Shown here piece by piece: positions 50,323-58,805 of a DNA stretch of 64,000 nt. This DNA comes from Chloroflexota bacterium (GTDB taxonomy: Bacteria > Chloroflexota > UBA11872): assembly GCA_022825895.1 (NCBI GenBank), contig JAJDVX010000005.1, positions 1-64,000 of the forward strand, in the 5' to 3' direction. The notes under the pieces are model-generated. The model was not told where the DNA came from. It saw nothing but the letters and a program-made list of their open reading frames with translations, and ran no database searches. Made by a program: the position numbers and the translations under genes. Within the stretch, counting starts at the first letter, position 1; every line of letters starts with the position of its first letter.

Positions 50323-51828
50323 ATGGTCCGCAATCTGACAAGACGGCGATTCCTGACGGCGACTTCGGCACTTGGAATCGGCGCCGCGGGCGCGGCCGCG
50401 CTGGCGGCGTGTGGCGAGACCGAGGCCGTCGAGACGAGCGACACGCAAGCAGCTCAACAGGAAGCTGCCAAGGAAGTGACCCAGGCAACCCCCGTCGCCG
50501 CTGAGAAGGTGGCGACGCAGGCGATGGCGGCGCCTCAGTCAGAGACCGTGGAGTTCGAGTTCATCAGCGACCACGTCTCGGGCGTGCGCGGCAAGTCCAC
50601 CACCTGGGCGCTCGCCAACTTCGCGAAGGCACGGCCCGACATCAGGATCAAGTTCACACCACAGGCCGACCTGTTCTACGACACGTTCGCGATTCGCATC
50701 GCGGCGGGGAGCGCCCCGGCCGCCGCCTTGCTTGAGTGGAGCTTCTTCGGCGCCCACCAGGATTCGTTTACCCAGATCAACGACGTGTTGGACCGCCACC
50801 CCACCTTTGATGGGGCCGAGCAGATCTTCGAGCCGGACTCCTACACGGTCAACTATGACCTTGACTACCCGTTCGTGGACACGTGGCAGGGTGCGGCCTT
50901 CGGCCTTCCCTACCAGGGCAACGTGAGCGGCCACTACTACAACATTGATCTGTATGACCAGTACGGCGTTCCGGAGCCGTCGGCCGATTGGACCTACAGC
51001 AACGAGTGGCTCGAGGCGGCCAAGCAGTCCACCGACCCGGACAACGGAATCTGGGGTACCCGGATCTCAGGTGGTGGCGACATCCACTTCTGGACGCCGA
51101 TTGCCTGGGGCTTCGGTGGCAAGCAGTTCATCTCGCCTGACGGCACGCACACCAGTCAATTTGATGATGGTGGCGATCAGGGCTTCAAGTTCGGGGTCGA
51201 CCTCATTCACAGGCACCAGGTCTCGGCGCCGACCGATGCGCAGCGCGAGTTGGCGGGTGAGTTTGGCGACCTCTTTACGGCCGGCAAGGTCGGGGCCGAG
51301 TTGCGCCGTGGTGACGCCAAGGGCAACGCCGTGATCGGCATCGGCGACCGCTTCCGCTGGTCGCTGGCGCCGCAGCCGAAGGGTGACGTGACCGGCACGG
51401 TGGCCGTACACCGAACCAACCAGGGGCACTACGTGCTCAACTCGGCGCAACGCCAGGGCGTGGTTGAGGCAGCCGTAGACTTCCTCGTCTGGATGGCGGG
51501 CCCCGAGATGCAGGCGCGGGCCGCGACTGACCGTGGTTTCCTGCCCTGCCGGTGGGACGCGCTGGAGTCGCCGGAGAACCTGGCGGCCCCGCCGGAGCGG
51601 CAGGACCTGCTGGTCTCGTTCGTGCGCGGCGAGTTCCGGACCTGGCAGGGCTACCATCCCAACCAGCTGGAGTGGTTGGCCTGGCGCGGGATTGCTCACA
51701 CGGCCATGACCGGCGACGCATCGGCGGAAGAGGCCATCGAGAACGCCGTAACCGAGGGTGACCGCATCCTGGCGCAGGACATCGACTTGCTGAACGAGCG
51801 TATCGAGCGCTGGGGGCGAACCGCCTAG
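50323..51828 (+). CDS. Tat lipoprotein solute-binding protein, duplicate copy 2
   Basis: 501 residues from ATG 50323 (GGGAGGGGAG 4-5 nt upstream). The Tat signal VRNLTRRRFLTATSALG runs to lipobox ALAAC (Cys 30). The linker has lost the regular Val-Glu-Lys pattern (QQEAAKEVTQATPVAAEKVA). The binding domain is highly similar to copy 1 from residue 65 to the end, including RHGVS/RHQVS and IERWGRTA. Ligand-facing differences are few, so the specificity may be close. Four micro-lipoprotein genes follow on the same strand. Confidence 0.9.
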   Translation: MVRNLTRRRFLTATSALGIGAAGAAALAACGETEAVETSDTQAAQQEAAKEVTQATPVAAEKVATQAMAAPQSETVEFEFISDHVSGVRGKSTTWALANFAKARPDIRIKFTPQADLFYDTFAIRIAAGSAPAAALLEWSFFGAHQDSFTQINDVLDRHPTFDGAEQIFEPDSYTVNYDLDYPFVDTWQGAAFGLPYQGNVSGHYYNIDLYDQYGVPEPSADWTYSNEWLEAAKQSTDPDNGIWGTRISGGGDIHFWTPIAWGFGGKQFISPDGTHTSQFDDGGDQGFKFGVDLIHRHQVSAPTDAQRELAGEFGDLFTAGKVGAELRRGDAKGNAVIGIGDRFRWSLAPQPKGDVTGTVAVHRTNQGHYVLNSAQRQGVVEAAVDFLVWMAGPEMQARAATDRGFLPCRWDALESPENLAAPPERQDLLVSFVRGEFRTWQGYHPNQLEWLAWRGIAHTAMTGDASAEEAIENAVTEGDRILAQDIDLLNERIERWGRTA

Positions 51829-51865
51829 TCAGCTGGGTCGTCCAGCGCCAATACGGCGCACAGGT

Positions 51866-51898
51866 ATTCGGGCACGGTCTGCCAGACTGCGCCCGAAT
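51866..51898 (+). terminator. Terminator after solute-binding protein copy 2
   Basis: ATTCGGGCACGGTCT pairs with AGACTGCGCCCGAAT over 15 bp (two mismatched or wobble positions) with loop GCC. It is the diverged copy of the hairpin at 50186. Confidence 0.7.
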
Positions 51899-51984
51899 GC
51901 TGTACCGTGATAGATGCCTTGCCGGGCCTGGAGCAGGTGTTGCTTCGAGCCGGAGCCGGAAGCCGTGAAGTGTAGGTTGGATTG

Positions 51985-52224
51985 ATGCTCGTCGGATCCT
52001 CCACGAAGCGACTGTGCGTTGCCATGACCGCTGCGCTGGCCGCTACGCTGCTGGCCGCATGTGGCGGAGATTTCGAATACAAGACGAGCGGTGACCGAAT
52101 CGACGGTGGTGACCGCGGCGGAATCGCCGACTGGGATGGAGCATCGACAACTTCCCACGAGAACTTGCTGAGTATCCAGGAGCAATACCAGGCCAAGGTC
52201 AAGGCCGAGAGCGGGCAGAAGTAG
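51985..52224 (+). CDS. Micro-lipoprotein B1
   Basis: 79 residues from ATG 51985. A short basic start and a hydrophobic stretch end in the lipobox TLLAAC (Cys 26). The mature end begins CGGDFEYKTSGDR, followed by a Gly/Asp-rich spacer and the helical tail NLLSIQEQYQAKVKAESGQ. It is the first of four tandem relatives (to 53079), all with CGGDF-x-[YF]-K-x-SGDR and the LQEQYQAK-type tail. The family is unknown to me. Membrane or cell-wall anchoring is inferred from the lipobox. Confidence 0.72.
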   Translation: MLVGSSTKRLCVAMTAALAATLLAACGGDFEYKTSGDRIDGGDRGGIADWDGASTTSHENLLSIQEQYQAKVKAESGQK

Positions 52225-52246
52225 GTTGGAAAGAGGCCCTTGGACA

Positions 52247-52522
52247 GTGCGCGAGCCAAACGTTTCGCATCGAGTCCGGCGCTGGCTCCGCTGCGTGCCG
52301 CTCCTGGCGTTGCTGGGTGCCTCGTTGCTGGTGAGTTGCGGCGGAGATTTTGAATTCAAGACCAGCGGCGACCGGACGAGCGAGGACAAGGTTGGTCCCA
52401 GCGAATTCAACAACCCGGACGCAGCTGGCCTGGGCGGAGCATCCACGGCGTCGGACGAGAAAATGAAGAGCATCCAGGAGCAGTACCAGGCCAAACTGAA
52501 GGCCGAGAGCGGGCAGCGGTAG
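52247..52522 (+). CDS. Micro-lipoprotein B2
   Basis: 91 residues if GTG 52247 is used (AAAGAGG about 11 nt upstream); TTG 52226 is the other choice. Lipobox LLVSC is at Cys 31. The mature part starts CGGDFEFKTSGDR, has a slightly longer spacer than B1 (GPSEFNNPDAAG), and ends with MKSIQEQYQAKLKAESGQR. It lies 22 nt after B1, so they are co-transcribed. Confidence 0.7.
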   Translation: MREPNVSHRVRRWLRCVPLLALLGASLLVSCGGDFEFKTSGDRTSEDKVGPSEFNNPDAAGLGGASTASDEKMKSIQEQYQAKLKAESGQR

Positions 52523-52539
52523 GAGGAAGGGAGGCCATT

Positions 52540-52800
52540 GTGACGATGCACCAGTTGCAGATGCACCTCCGTTGCAAACTTCAGGGGGTTGGGGCGTTGC
52601 TTGCGGCAGTCGTGATTGCCTCGCTTGTCGCGAGTTGCGGAGGAGACTTCGATTTCAAGACCAGCGGCGACCGCCCTCAGGGAGAGACGCGCGGCAATAC
52701 GGGCGAATTCTATGGCGCATCGACGGCGTCGCACGAGAACCTGATGAGCATCCAGGAGCAATACAAGGCTAAACTTGAGGCGGAGGCTGGCAAGAAGTAG
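52540..52800 (+). CDS. Micro-lipoprotein B3
   Basis: 86 residues from GTG 52540, which follows GGGAGG at 6 nt. Lipobox LVASC is at Cys 33. The mature part starts CGGDFDFKTSGDRPQG and ends with MSIQEQYKAKLEAEAGKK. It is closest to B1 and B2 (ASTASHEN or similar before the tail). The gap to B2 is 17 nt. Confidence 0.72.
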   Translation: MTMHQLQMHLRCKLQGVGALLAAVVIASLVASCGGDFDFKTSGDRPQGETRGNTGEFYGASTASHENLMSIQEQYKAKLEAEAGKK

Positions 52801-52821
52801 GGCGATTGGGGGCAAGCGGCC

Positions 52822-53079
52822 ATGTCAGGCAAGAGCAAGCCAAGCCGCAGTGGCGCCCTGATTGGACGTGTATCGCTTCTGGCCGCGCTGGTCGGTTCGC
52901 TGCTCGCGGGCTGCGGCGGTGACTTTGACTACAAGATCAGCGGCGACCGGGCGATCAATGAAGTGCGGGGCGCAAGGGCCGGCGGCGGTGGCAAGACCGC
53001 CACGCACGAAGACTTGATGAAACTTCAGGAGCAGTATCAGGCCAAGGTTGCCAACGAGGAAGCCGGCGCCAAGAAGTAA
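52822..53079 (+). CDS. Micro-lipoprotein B4
   Basis: 85 residues. Lipobox LLAGC is at Cys 31. The mature part starts CGGDFDYKISGDR, has a Gly-rich spacer (RAGGGGKTATHED) and ends with LMKLQEQYQAKVANEEAG. It is the most divergent of the four and the last before the sulfatase-like gene, 66 bp downstream. Its Ala/Gly-rich signal lacks twin Arg, so export is by Sec. Confidence 0.72.
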   Translation: MSGKSKPSRSGALIGRVSLLAALVGSLLAGCGGDFDYKISGDRAINEVRGARAGGGGKTATHEDLMKLQEQYQAKVANEEAGAKK

Positions 53080-53145
53080 GCGCTTGGTCTACCTGCAATT
53101 CACTGCGCGCCACGCGGCCGTGCGCGGCCAGGAGGAGAGGTCGCT

Positions 53146-54819
53146 ATGAACGTGATCACGATCATGAACGACACGTTTCGACGCGACCACGTCGGGGCCT
53201 ACGGGCTGGAGGTGCCGTGGTACAACCCGGGAACCGGCCACGGGCGCATTCACACGCCGAATCTGGATGATCTCGCCCGCCAGTCGGTGCGATTTGATCG
53301 GTTCTATGCCGGCTCCTACCCAACGATCCCGACTCGTTACGACCTGTGGACCGGCAGATTTGGCTTTCCCACGCGTCCCTGGCAGCCGCTCGAGCCAGGG
53401 GACATCACCTTGGCCGAAACTCTCAGCAACGCCGGACACCCGACCATGCTGATTCACGATACGCCGGGCCTGACAGCCGCCGGCTACAACTTCCAGCGAG
53501 GTTTCATGGGCTGGGAGCGGGTGCGCGGTCAGCATGGCGATAGTTGGCGCACCGATCCCGGGCAACTCTGGCGACCGTGCGCTCCGCATAAACACAAGAA
53601 CCACCGCGGCGTGCGCGCCTATCTGCGGAACGTGCTGGACCGGCGTCACGAGGCCGAATGGATGGCCGGCAAGTCGATTCTGGAGTCCATGGACTGGCTG
53701 GAACGCAACGCGGCGCACCAGGACTTCTACCTCTACATCGACATGTGGGACCCGCACGAGCCGTTCGACGCGCCGCCCGCCGACCAGGCGCGCTACGAGT
53801 CGCCGGACTTCGACGGCGACTGGCTGATCTACCCGGCCTATGGGCGTGGAACGTATATGACGGACGACGAACGAGCGCACGTTCGCGCGTCCTACGCCGC
53901 GCTCTGCACCTACACCGACCGCTGGCTCGGCCACCTGTTCGAGAAGCTGGATGCACTAGGCCTCTCCGACGACACGCTGGTGGTCTGGCTTACGGATCAC
54001 GGACACGGGCTCGGCGATCACGATCTGCAAGGTAAGCCGGGCAGCCAACTTGGACGACTCTATGACCAGAACGTGCGCTGCCCGATGTTCATCCGGCACC
54101 CGGGAGGCATTGGCGCCGGTTCGAGCCGTGGCGAGGTGTGTCAGCACGTGGACATCTTTGCGACGGTGCTCGACGCCTTCGGCATGGAACCGCCAAGCGG
54201 AATCGACGGCGAGTCACTGCTGCCGCTCATCACGGGCGAATCCGCCTGGTCTCGCGTTACGGCCTTCAGCGGACGGTTTCCGCCCGGATTACTGACCAGC
54301 GGCGTGATTGGCGGCGCCGATCATGATGGCTTCGTGGGTCGGGAAGACCTGCCCGAACCGCTGACCGTTTCAAATGCGCAATGGCAGCTGATCGCATCGC
54401 CGCGAGGCCACGTATCCGAGCTTTATGACCTGGAGAATGATCCGGACCAGCAGCGAAACGTCGTGGACGAGCATCCGGATGTGGCCAGCCGACTTCAGCA
54501 TCAACTGCTCGACTTTCTGGAGGCGCACCACGCGCCGCCAGAACTTGCTCAGGCGTTCGAGGATCAGCCGACGGCGAATCCCACGACGTCGCCGCCGCTC
54601 ATCGCCGGGCCGGATGCCGTGCTCTATGCCTTCACGGACGCGAACGGCAAGACGATCGCAGTTGAGAACGAAGCACAAGCCATCGAATTCGCGCACGGCA
54701 GCCCCGGCGCCAGCGGTGTGCGACGGGTGAGGCTGCGAGAGCTGGCTCCGGAGGGTCGCAAGGCCCACATCGGCGCCCACGGCCAGTACTACTGGCCGGA
54801 GGACTTGCTGATCGGCTAG
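53146..54819 (+). CDS. Sulfatase-superfamily hydrolase with Thr at the formylglycine position
   Basis: 557 residues, the usual sulfatase size. NVITIMNDTFRRDHVGAYG is the first metal-binding segment, and VWLTDHGHGLGDHDLQGKPG near 280 gives the second Asp-His and the Lys. The nucleophile motif reads AGSYPTIPTRYDLWTGR: Thr 60 stands where sulfatases have Cys or Ser (C/S-x-P-x-R). Thr cannot become formylglycine. Thr nucleophiles are normal in phosphodiesterase/NPP and phosphonoacetate-hydrolase relatives, so it may cleave phosphoesters. No signal peptide is seen. The stop overlaps the convergent dehydrogenase stop. GGAGGAGAGG precedes the ATG. Confidence 0.85.
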   Translation: MNVITIMNDTFRRDHVGAYGLEVPWYNPGTGHGRIHTPNLDDLARQSVRFDRFYAGSYPTIPTRYDLWTGRFGFPTRPWQPLEPGDITLAETLSNAGHPTMLIHDTPGLTAAGYNFQRGFMGWERVRGQHGDSWRTDPGQLWRPCAPHKHKNHRGVRAYLRNVLDRRHEAEWMAGKSILESMDWLERNAAHQDFYLYIDMWDPHEPFDAPPADQARYESPDFDGDWLIYPAYGRGTYMTDDERAHVRASYAALCTYTDRWLGHLFEKLDALGLSDDTLVVWLTDHGHGLGDHDLQGKPGSQLGRLYDQNVRCPMFIRHPGGIGAGSSRGEVCQHVDIFATVLDAFGMEPPSGIDGESLLPLITGESAWSRVTAFSGRFPPGLLTSGVIGGADHDGFVGREDLPEPLTVSNAQWQLIASPRGHVSELYDLENDPDQQRNVVDEHPDVASRLQHQLLDFLEAHHAPPELAQAFEDQPTANPTTSPPLIAGPDAVLYAFTDANGKTIAVENEAQAIEFAHGSPGASGVRRVRLRELAPEGRKAHIGAHGQYYWPEDLLIG

Positions 54820-55835
54820 TAGCCCTTGTCGCGAGTCACAACGTTCAACAGCGGCTCGCCGGCGAGGTAGCGCTTGAGGTTCTCGATGAAGAGGTCCTGG
54901 GCGCGCCGCATGTAGGCCGCGTTTCGATTGCCGGACACGTGCGGCGTGATGAATACGTTTTCCAGATCCCAGAGCGGGTTCTCGGGGGGCAATGGATTCG
55001 GGTCCGTGTGCAGAACGTCAAGGCAGGCGCCGCGGATTTCTCCGCTCTGCAGGGCCCAAATCAGGGCGTCGTGATCGACGACTCCACCACGGCTGACGTT
55101 GATGAAGTAGGCGTCGCGCCGCATGGCCCGGAAGGCTGATTCGCCGAACAAGCCGGCAGTCTCGGACGTAAGCGGTACCGTGGAAACGATGAAGTCGGCC
55201 TCTGCCAGGAGCTCCGGCAAGCCATCCGGTCCCACGATCTTCTCCGGGAGCGCGGCCGTCGGGTCGCCGACGTTCGGGAAGTCCATCCCGCTCACCTGGC
55301 GCACGTCGGGATTGCGCTTGCTGGCCAGGACTCGCATGTTGAACGCCTGCGACAGGCGGGCCACGTGCCGACCAATCTGCCCGTAACCCACAATGCCTAC
55401 GGTCAGTCCGGTGAGATCGGTAAGTGTGCTGTGTCCGCGGTTGCGGACCTTCTGCTGCTGGTCGCGGTAGAAGCCCAGCAAGCCGCGTGCCAGCAGGCCC
55501 ATGGCGAAGATGCAGTATTCGCCGATCGGCACAGCGTGGCAGCCGGCGGCGCTGGTTACCGTGACACCGTTTGCCGGATCGAAGACCGGATTCGAGATCT
55601 TGTTATCGACGCCGGTCGAGGTCATCTGCAGCCAGCGGAGGCTGGCGTCAGGTTCGAGTTGAGTGGGAAACCAGTGGGTGTAGAGGATCTCGGCATCGCC
55701 GAGCAGCTCAGTGAGTTCCGGGTTCGAGCGACAGGTCCGCTGTTCGATCTCAAGGTCGGGCGAGACACTGCGGATCTCCTCGATCGCGTCAGACGAGCCT
55801 TCGAGTTCGGGAACGGTTACCAGGATCTTGGTCAT
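54816..55835 (-). CDS. D-isomer-specific 2-hydroxyacid dehydrogenase
   Basis: 339 residues from ATG 55835 (AGAAGGG 8 nt upstream); the frame extends to 55982 without family sequence. The NAD motif TVGIVGYGQIGRHVARLSQ lies near 150, the Arg in INVSRGGVVDHDAL near 245, and the His in FITPHVSGN near 305. The Glu position is in the DVLHTDPNPLPPEN segment, where Asp appears in place of the usual Glu. The late NAD-binding region is normal. It lies 34 bp downstream of the dehydratase gene and probably acts in the same sugar-acid pathway. Confidence 0.87.
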   Translation of the reverse strand: MTKILVTVPELEGSSDAIEEIRSVSPDLEIEQRTCRSNPELTELLGDAEILYTHWFPTQLEPDASLRWLQMTSTGVDNKISNPVFDPANGVTVTSAAGCHAVPIGEYCIFAMGLLARGLLGFYRDQQQKVRNRGHSTLTDLTGLTVGIVGYGQIGRHVARLSQAFNMRVLASKRNPDVRQVSGMDFPNVGDPTAALPEKIVGPDGLPELLAEADFIVSTVPLTSETAGLFGESAFRAMRRDAYFINVSRGGVVDHDALIWALQSGEIRGACLDVLHTDPNPLPPENPLWDLENVFITPHVSGNRNAAYMRRAQDLFIENLKRYLAGEPLLNVVTRDKGY

Positions 55836-55869
55836 CTGAGAAGCCCTTCTGGTGTTTCCGGTTGACCGC

Positions 55870-57084
55870 TCACCATGACGCGATGTCCAGGTTCGAGGGG
55901 CTCCACTTCGGATCGGTGGGACGCGGGAACGGCGACCGGGCGTGCGAAATGCCGCTATTGGGGACGAAGGGATATTCCTCAATCAGGTCATCGGGAATGT
56001 CGATGCCCAGTCCCGGCGCACCCGTGGGCTTGATGTAGCCATCCTCGAACTCAAAGGCCCGGCCGATCAGTGCCTTGCCGAACGGATTGTCTTTTTCGGG
56101 ATACCGAACCATGAAGCAGTTCCGGTTGGCAAAGCCTACGTGGTAGTTGGCGGCCAGACCGACGGCCGAGCTGAAGCTGTGGGTCACGATTCGCATATCG
56201 TGGGCGTCGGCTGCGGCCATGATCTTCATGTCTTCGGCGATGCCGCCGCACCAAGTGGCGTCCGGTTGCACGATGTCGATGGCGCGCTTCTCGAAAAACG
56301 GCTTGTAGCCGTGAAGCAGGGTCTCGTTCTCGCCAGCGGCCAGCGGGGTCTCGCAGAGCTCGCGAATCCGAACGTAGTCATCGACGTTCGTCTGGAGCAC
56401 GGGCTGCTCCATCCAGAGCAACTGGTACTCGTCGAGGGCTCGTACCACGCGCAGCGCAGTGTCGGCCAGCCAGGGCTTGCGGTTGAAGGGCATGCCCGGG
56501 TCCAGGATCAGGTCCACGCTATCGCCCAGGACCTCGCGCATGGCCTCGACCTTGGCGCGCTCCTGCGAAATCAGATCGGGGATGCTGATGTGGCGTTCCT
56601 GGAGCATCTCGCCGACATGAGCCACCTTCAGGGCTGAGTAGCCTTCGTCAACCAGGCGCTGAGCCTGGGGCTTGTTCGCGTTGGCGATGCTGGTGTAGCA
56701 GCGCAGTTCGTCGTGAGCCTTGCCGCCGAGCAGCTGGTAGACGGGTGCGTCGAGGGCTTTACCCAAGATGTCCCACAGCGCGATTTCGACTCCGCCGAGC
56801 GCTGAAATGGACGGGCCTACCGGCGCCCAGCGCAGAGCCTTGACCTGCATCTTTCGCCAGAGCGCGTGGATGTCGAACGGGTCTTCGCCCTCGATTACGG
56901 GGCCAAAGTGCTCGACCAGGGCGCGGAAAACTTCCGGCGCGTACCAGGAGATGTAGGACTCGCCCCAGCCGGTGATTCCCGCATCCGTGTCGACGCGGAT
57001 AAAGCCCGACGTCGACGGTCGGATACCGTGCTGCCAGGGTTCGGGGACGGTGACAAGAACCGGCTGGACGTCAGTGATTTTGAT
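55870..57084 (-). CDS. Mandelate racemase/muconate lactonising enzyme family dehydratase; ATC start
   Basis: 404 residues if translation begins at ATC 57084. The N-terminus I-KITDVQPVLVTVPEPW and the capping domain GESYISWYAPEVFRALVEHF are the expected family start. The barrel has KVAHVGEM (catalytic Lys region), LILDPGMPFN, WMEQPVLQ, AAGENETLL and THSFSSAVG. Members dehydrate sugar acids. No ATG, GTG or TTG lies in frame upstream of 56850, and that ATG would remove 78 conserved residues. AAGGAG sits 7 nt before the ATC, as for a normal start. It is next to a 2-hydroxyacid dehydrogenase. Confidence 0.85.
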   Translation of the reverse strand: MKITDVQPVLVTVPEPWQHGIRPSTSGFIRVDTDAGITGWGESYISWYAPEVFRALVEHFGPVIEGEDPFDIHALWRKMQVKALRWAPVGPSISALGGVEIALWDILGKALDAPVYQLLGGKAHDELRCYTSIANANKPQAQRLVDEGYSALKVAHVGEMLQERHISIPDLISQERAKVEAMREVLGDSVDLILDPGMPFNRKPWLADTALRVVRALDEYQLLWMEQPVLQTNVDDYVRIRELCETPLAAGENETLLHGYKPFFEKRAIDIVQPDATWCGGIAEDMKIMAAADAHDMRIVTHSFSSAVGLAANYHVGFANRNCFMVRYPEKDNPFGKALIGRAFEFEDGYIKPTGAPGLGIDIPDDLIEEYPFVPNSGISHARSPFPRPTDPKWSPSNLDIASW

Positions 57085-57171
57085 CTGACGACTCCTTATG
57101 CGATGCCGGCGTAGATGCTCGGGCCGGAGTTGCTGTCTTGGTGAGAGGCACTGACAGGGGGAGTGGAGCCG

Positions 57172-58788
57172 TCACGCGGCGTCGAACCCGTAGGCGTAGA
57201 GCCGGGCGGCGCCGTAGAGCCAAAAGCGAAGCTTGAAGCGGCTGGCCGGAATGTCGCCGATGCCGCCGCCACGCCACCTCACTGGCTCGCGCCAACCGTC
57301 GGTGCAGAGATCGACGCAGTCGCCGCGGGCGAAACCATCGAATGGCTGCTCGGTTGTCGTGTCCAGAATCTCAACTTCAACCCAACTGCGATTCTGCCGA
57401 ACGTCGCTGAGATTGACCGTGAGTTTCGTAGGGGAATCGACTCGTTCGATGGTCTGGGTGATAGCGAATCCGGGAACCTCGCGGTCCGGAGTCTCCAGGC
57501 AGGTGAAGCCGTCTTCGCGCAAGGACGCGACTCCGAGTCGCGACAGGCGCACCTGTCCCGTGCTGGCGAATGGATATTCGTCGGGCGTGTTCTCGCCGGG
57601 CCAGCTGGTCCACTCTTCACCGTTTCCGCCGTAGAAGAGGTGGACGGTTCCGTCCTTGATGGCTGGCTTGTCGGCGATGACCAGCAAGCCGCCGTCCCAC
57701 TCGTCGTTGCGGCCGCGCGGAATGACGGGCTGCGGCACGTCGAGTCGGTCGAACCGCAGGCCGTCGCGGCTGACGGCCAGTCGAATGTCGGCGCAGTAGG
57801 AGCCGTAAATCCCGTAGCCGTTGGGGACATACCAGCCGTACTCGTAGGCCATCACCCAGGCGCCGCCGTAGGGGGCATACAGGACGTGATGGTTCTCGTA
57901 CTCGAATCCGTCATCGGGATCGAGTAGGGGGTTTTCGTCGGCGTTGCGGATGTTCACCATGTCCGGGCCGTAGCAGAGAAGCTTGGCTCGGCCCCAGGGC
58001 TTGTCGGGTCGGCTCAAGGGGGTGCGGGCTTGCCAGATCAGCTTGAAGCGGCGTGATGGGTCGGGGTCCTGGTCGTCGCGAATCAGGTTTCCGCAGTCCG
58101 GGCTGCGACCCTCCCACTCCGGGATGTCGATCTTCGGTCCCTCGGTCCAGTGGATGCCGTCAGGAGAGTAGTTGGCCCGAGATCCCTTGTAGTCGGGTAC
58201 CGGTGCGGTTATTGCGTCATCGGTACGCAGGCGAGGACCACGCTTGAACATCTTGTAGCGCTTGGCCGGGTCGGGCTCGGCGTTGTCCTTGAGCACTGGG
58301 CCATAGCCGAGGGCGACGATGTTGTTGGCGGAAGATCCCCGCCAATCAAAGAGATGCAGGTGCGGTTTCTCCCAGGTAACCCCGTCCTGGCTGGTGGCGT
58401 AGCCCATGGCCGTCCACTTTTCCGGGGCCGCGTCGGATCCGGAGTACCAGGCCTTGAAGACGCGATCTTCGTCGTCCCAGATGACGGTTGGCGAGGACCA
58501 GGGGCGGGCCTGGGTGGCGTCCCATTCGTGCAGGTCGCCGAGCGGCAGCACCGGATTGTTGGGGTGCTTGGTCGCTTCGCAGACCCGGTGCGAGATGTGG
58601 TAGGTCGATTCGATGCCGTCGAGGATCAGGAAGCCGTCGCGCTGGCCAGTTGACGTGTTGATATCAGGCCTTTCGAGTAGTGGCGCCTTGTATTGGCGCG
58701 CATGGTACCGACTCACCGAAACAAGTAGGAGCGCGTCGACTCTCTCGCAGCGATGGGTACGATGCGCTGAGTACGCGCTGGCTGGCAT
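57172..58788 (-). CDS. Beta-propeller glycosidase-like protein (large)
   Basis: Up to 538 residues. The core starts near residue 45 (GQRDGFLILDGIES) and has propeller-type blades: PTVIWDDEDRVFKAWYSG, GYATSQDGVTWEKPHLHLF, ANYSPDGIHWTEGP, and later DGLRFDRLDVPQPVIP with LFYGGNGEEW. A C-terminal beta-sandwich tail (LTVNLSDVRQNRSWVEVEIL) is shared with the protein at 58806-60176. It resembles GH32/GH43/DUF-type sugar hydrolases. The first 42 residues are not family-like, and an in-frame ATC at 58662 with GAAAGG 6 nt before it may be the real start. The substrate is unknown. Confidence 0.72.
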   Translation of the reverse strand: MPASAYSAHRTHRCERVDALLLVSVSRYHARQYKAPLLERPDINTSTGQRDGFLILDGIESTYHISHRVCEATKHPNNPVLPLGDLHEWDATQARPWSSPTVIWDDEDRVFKAWYSGSDAAPEKWTAMGYATSQDGVTWEKPHLHLFDWRGSSANNIVALGYGPVLKDNAEPDPAKRYKMFKRGPRLRTDDAITAPVPDYKGSRANYSPDGIHWTEGPKIDIPEWEGRSPDCGNLIRDDQDPDPSRRFKLIWQARTPLSRPDKPWGRAKLLCYGPDMVNIRNADENPLLDPDDGFEYENHHVLYAPYGGAWVMAYEYGWYVPNGYGIYGSYCADIRLAVSRDGLRFDRLDVPQPVIPRGRNDEWDGGLLVIADKPAIKDGTVHLFYGGNGEEWTSWPGENTPDEYPFASTGQVRLSRLGVASLREDGFTCLETPDREVPGFAITQTIERVDSPTKLTVNLSDVRQNRSWVEVEILDTTTEQPFDGFARGDCVDLCTDGWREPVRWRGGGIGDIPASRFKLRFWLYGAARLYAYGFDAA

Positions 58789-58805
58789 GAGTAAAGGCGG
58801 CTCCG

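Larger units (their letters stand above)
50323..51898. repeat. Solute-binding protein duplication, unit 2
   Basis: This is the partner of 48645-50220 at an exact offset of 1678 bp. The constant offset from start codon to terminator shows no surviving net indel. Confidence 0.85.
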
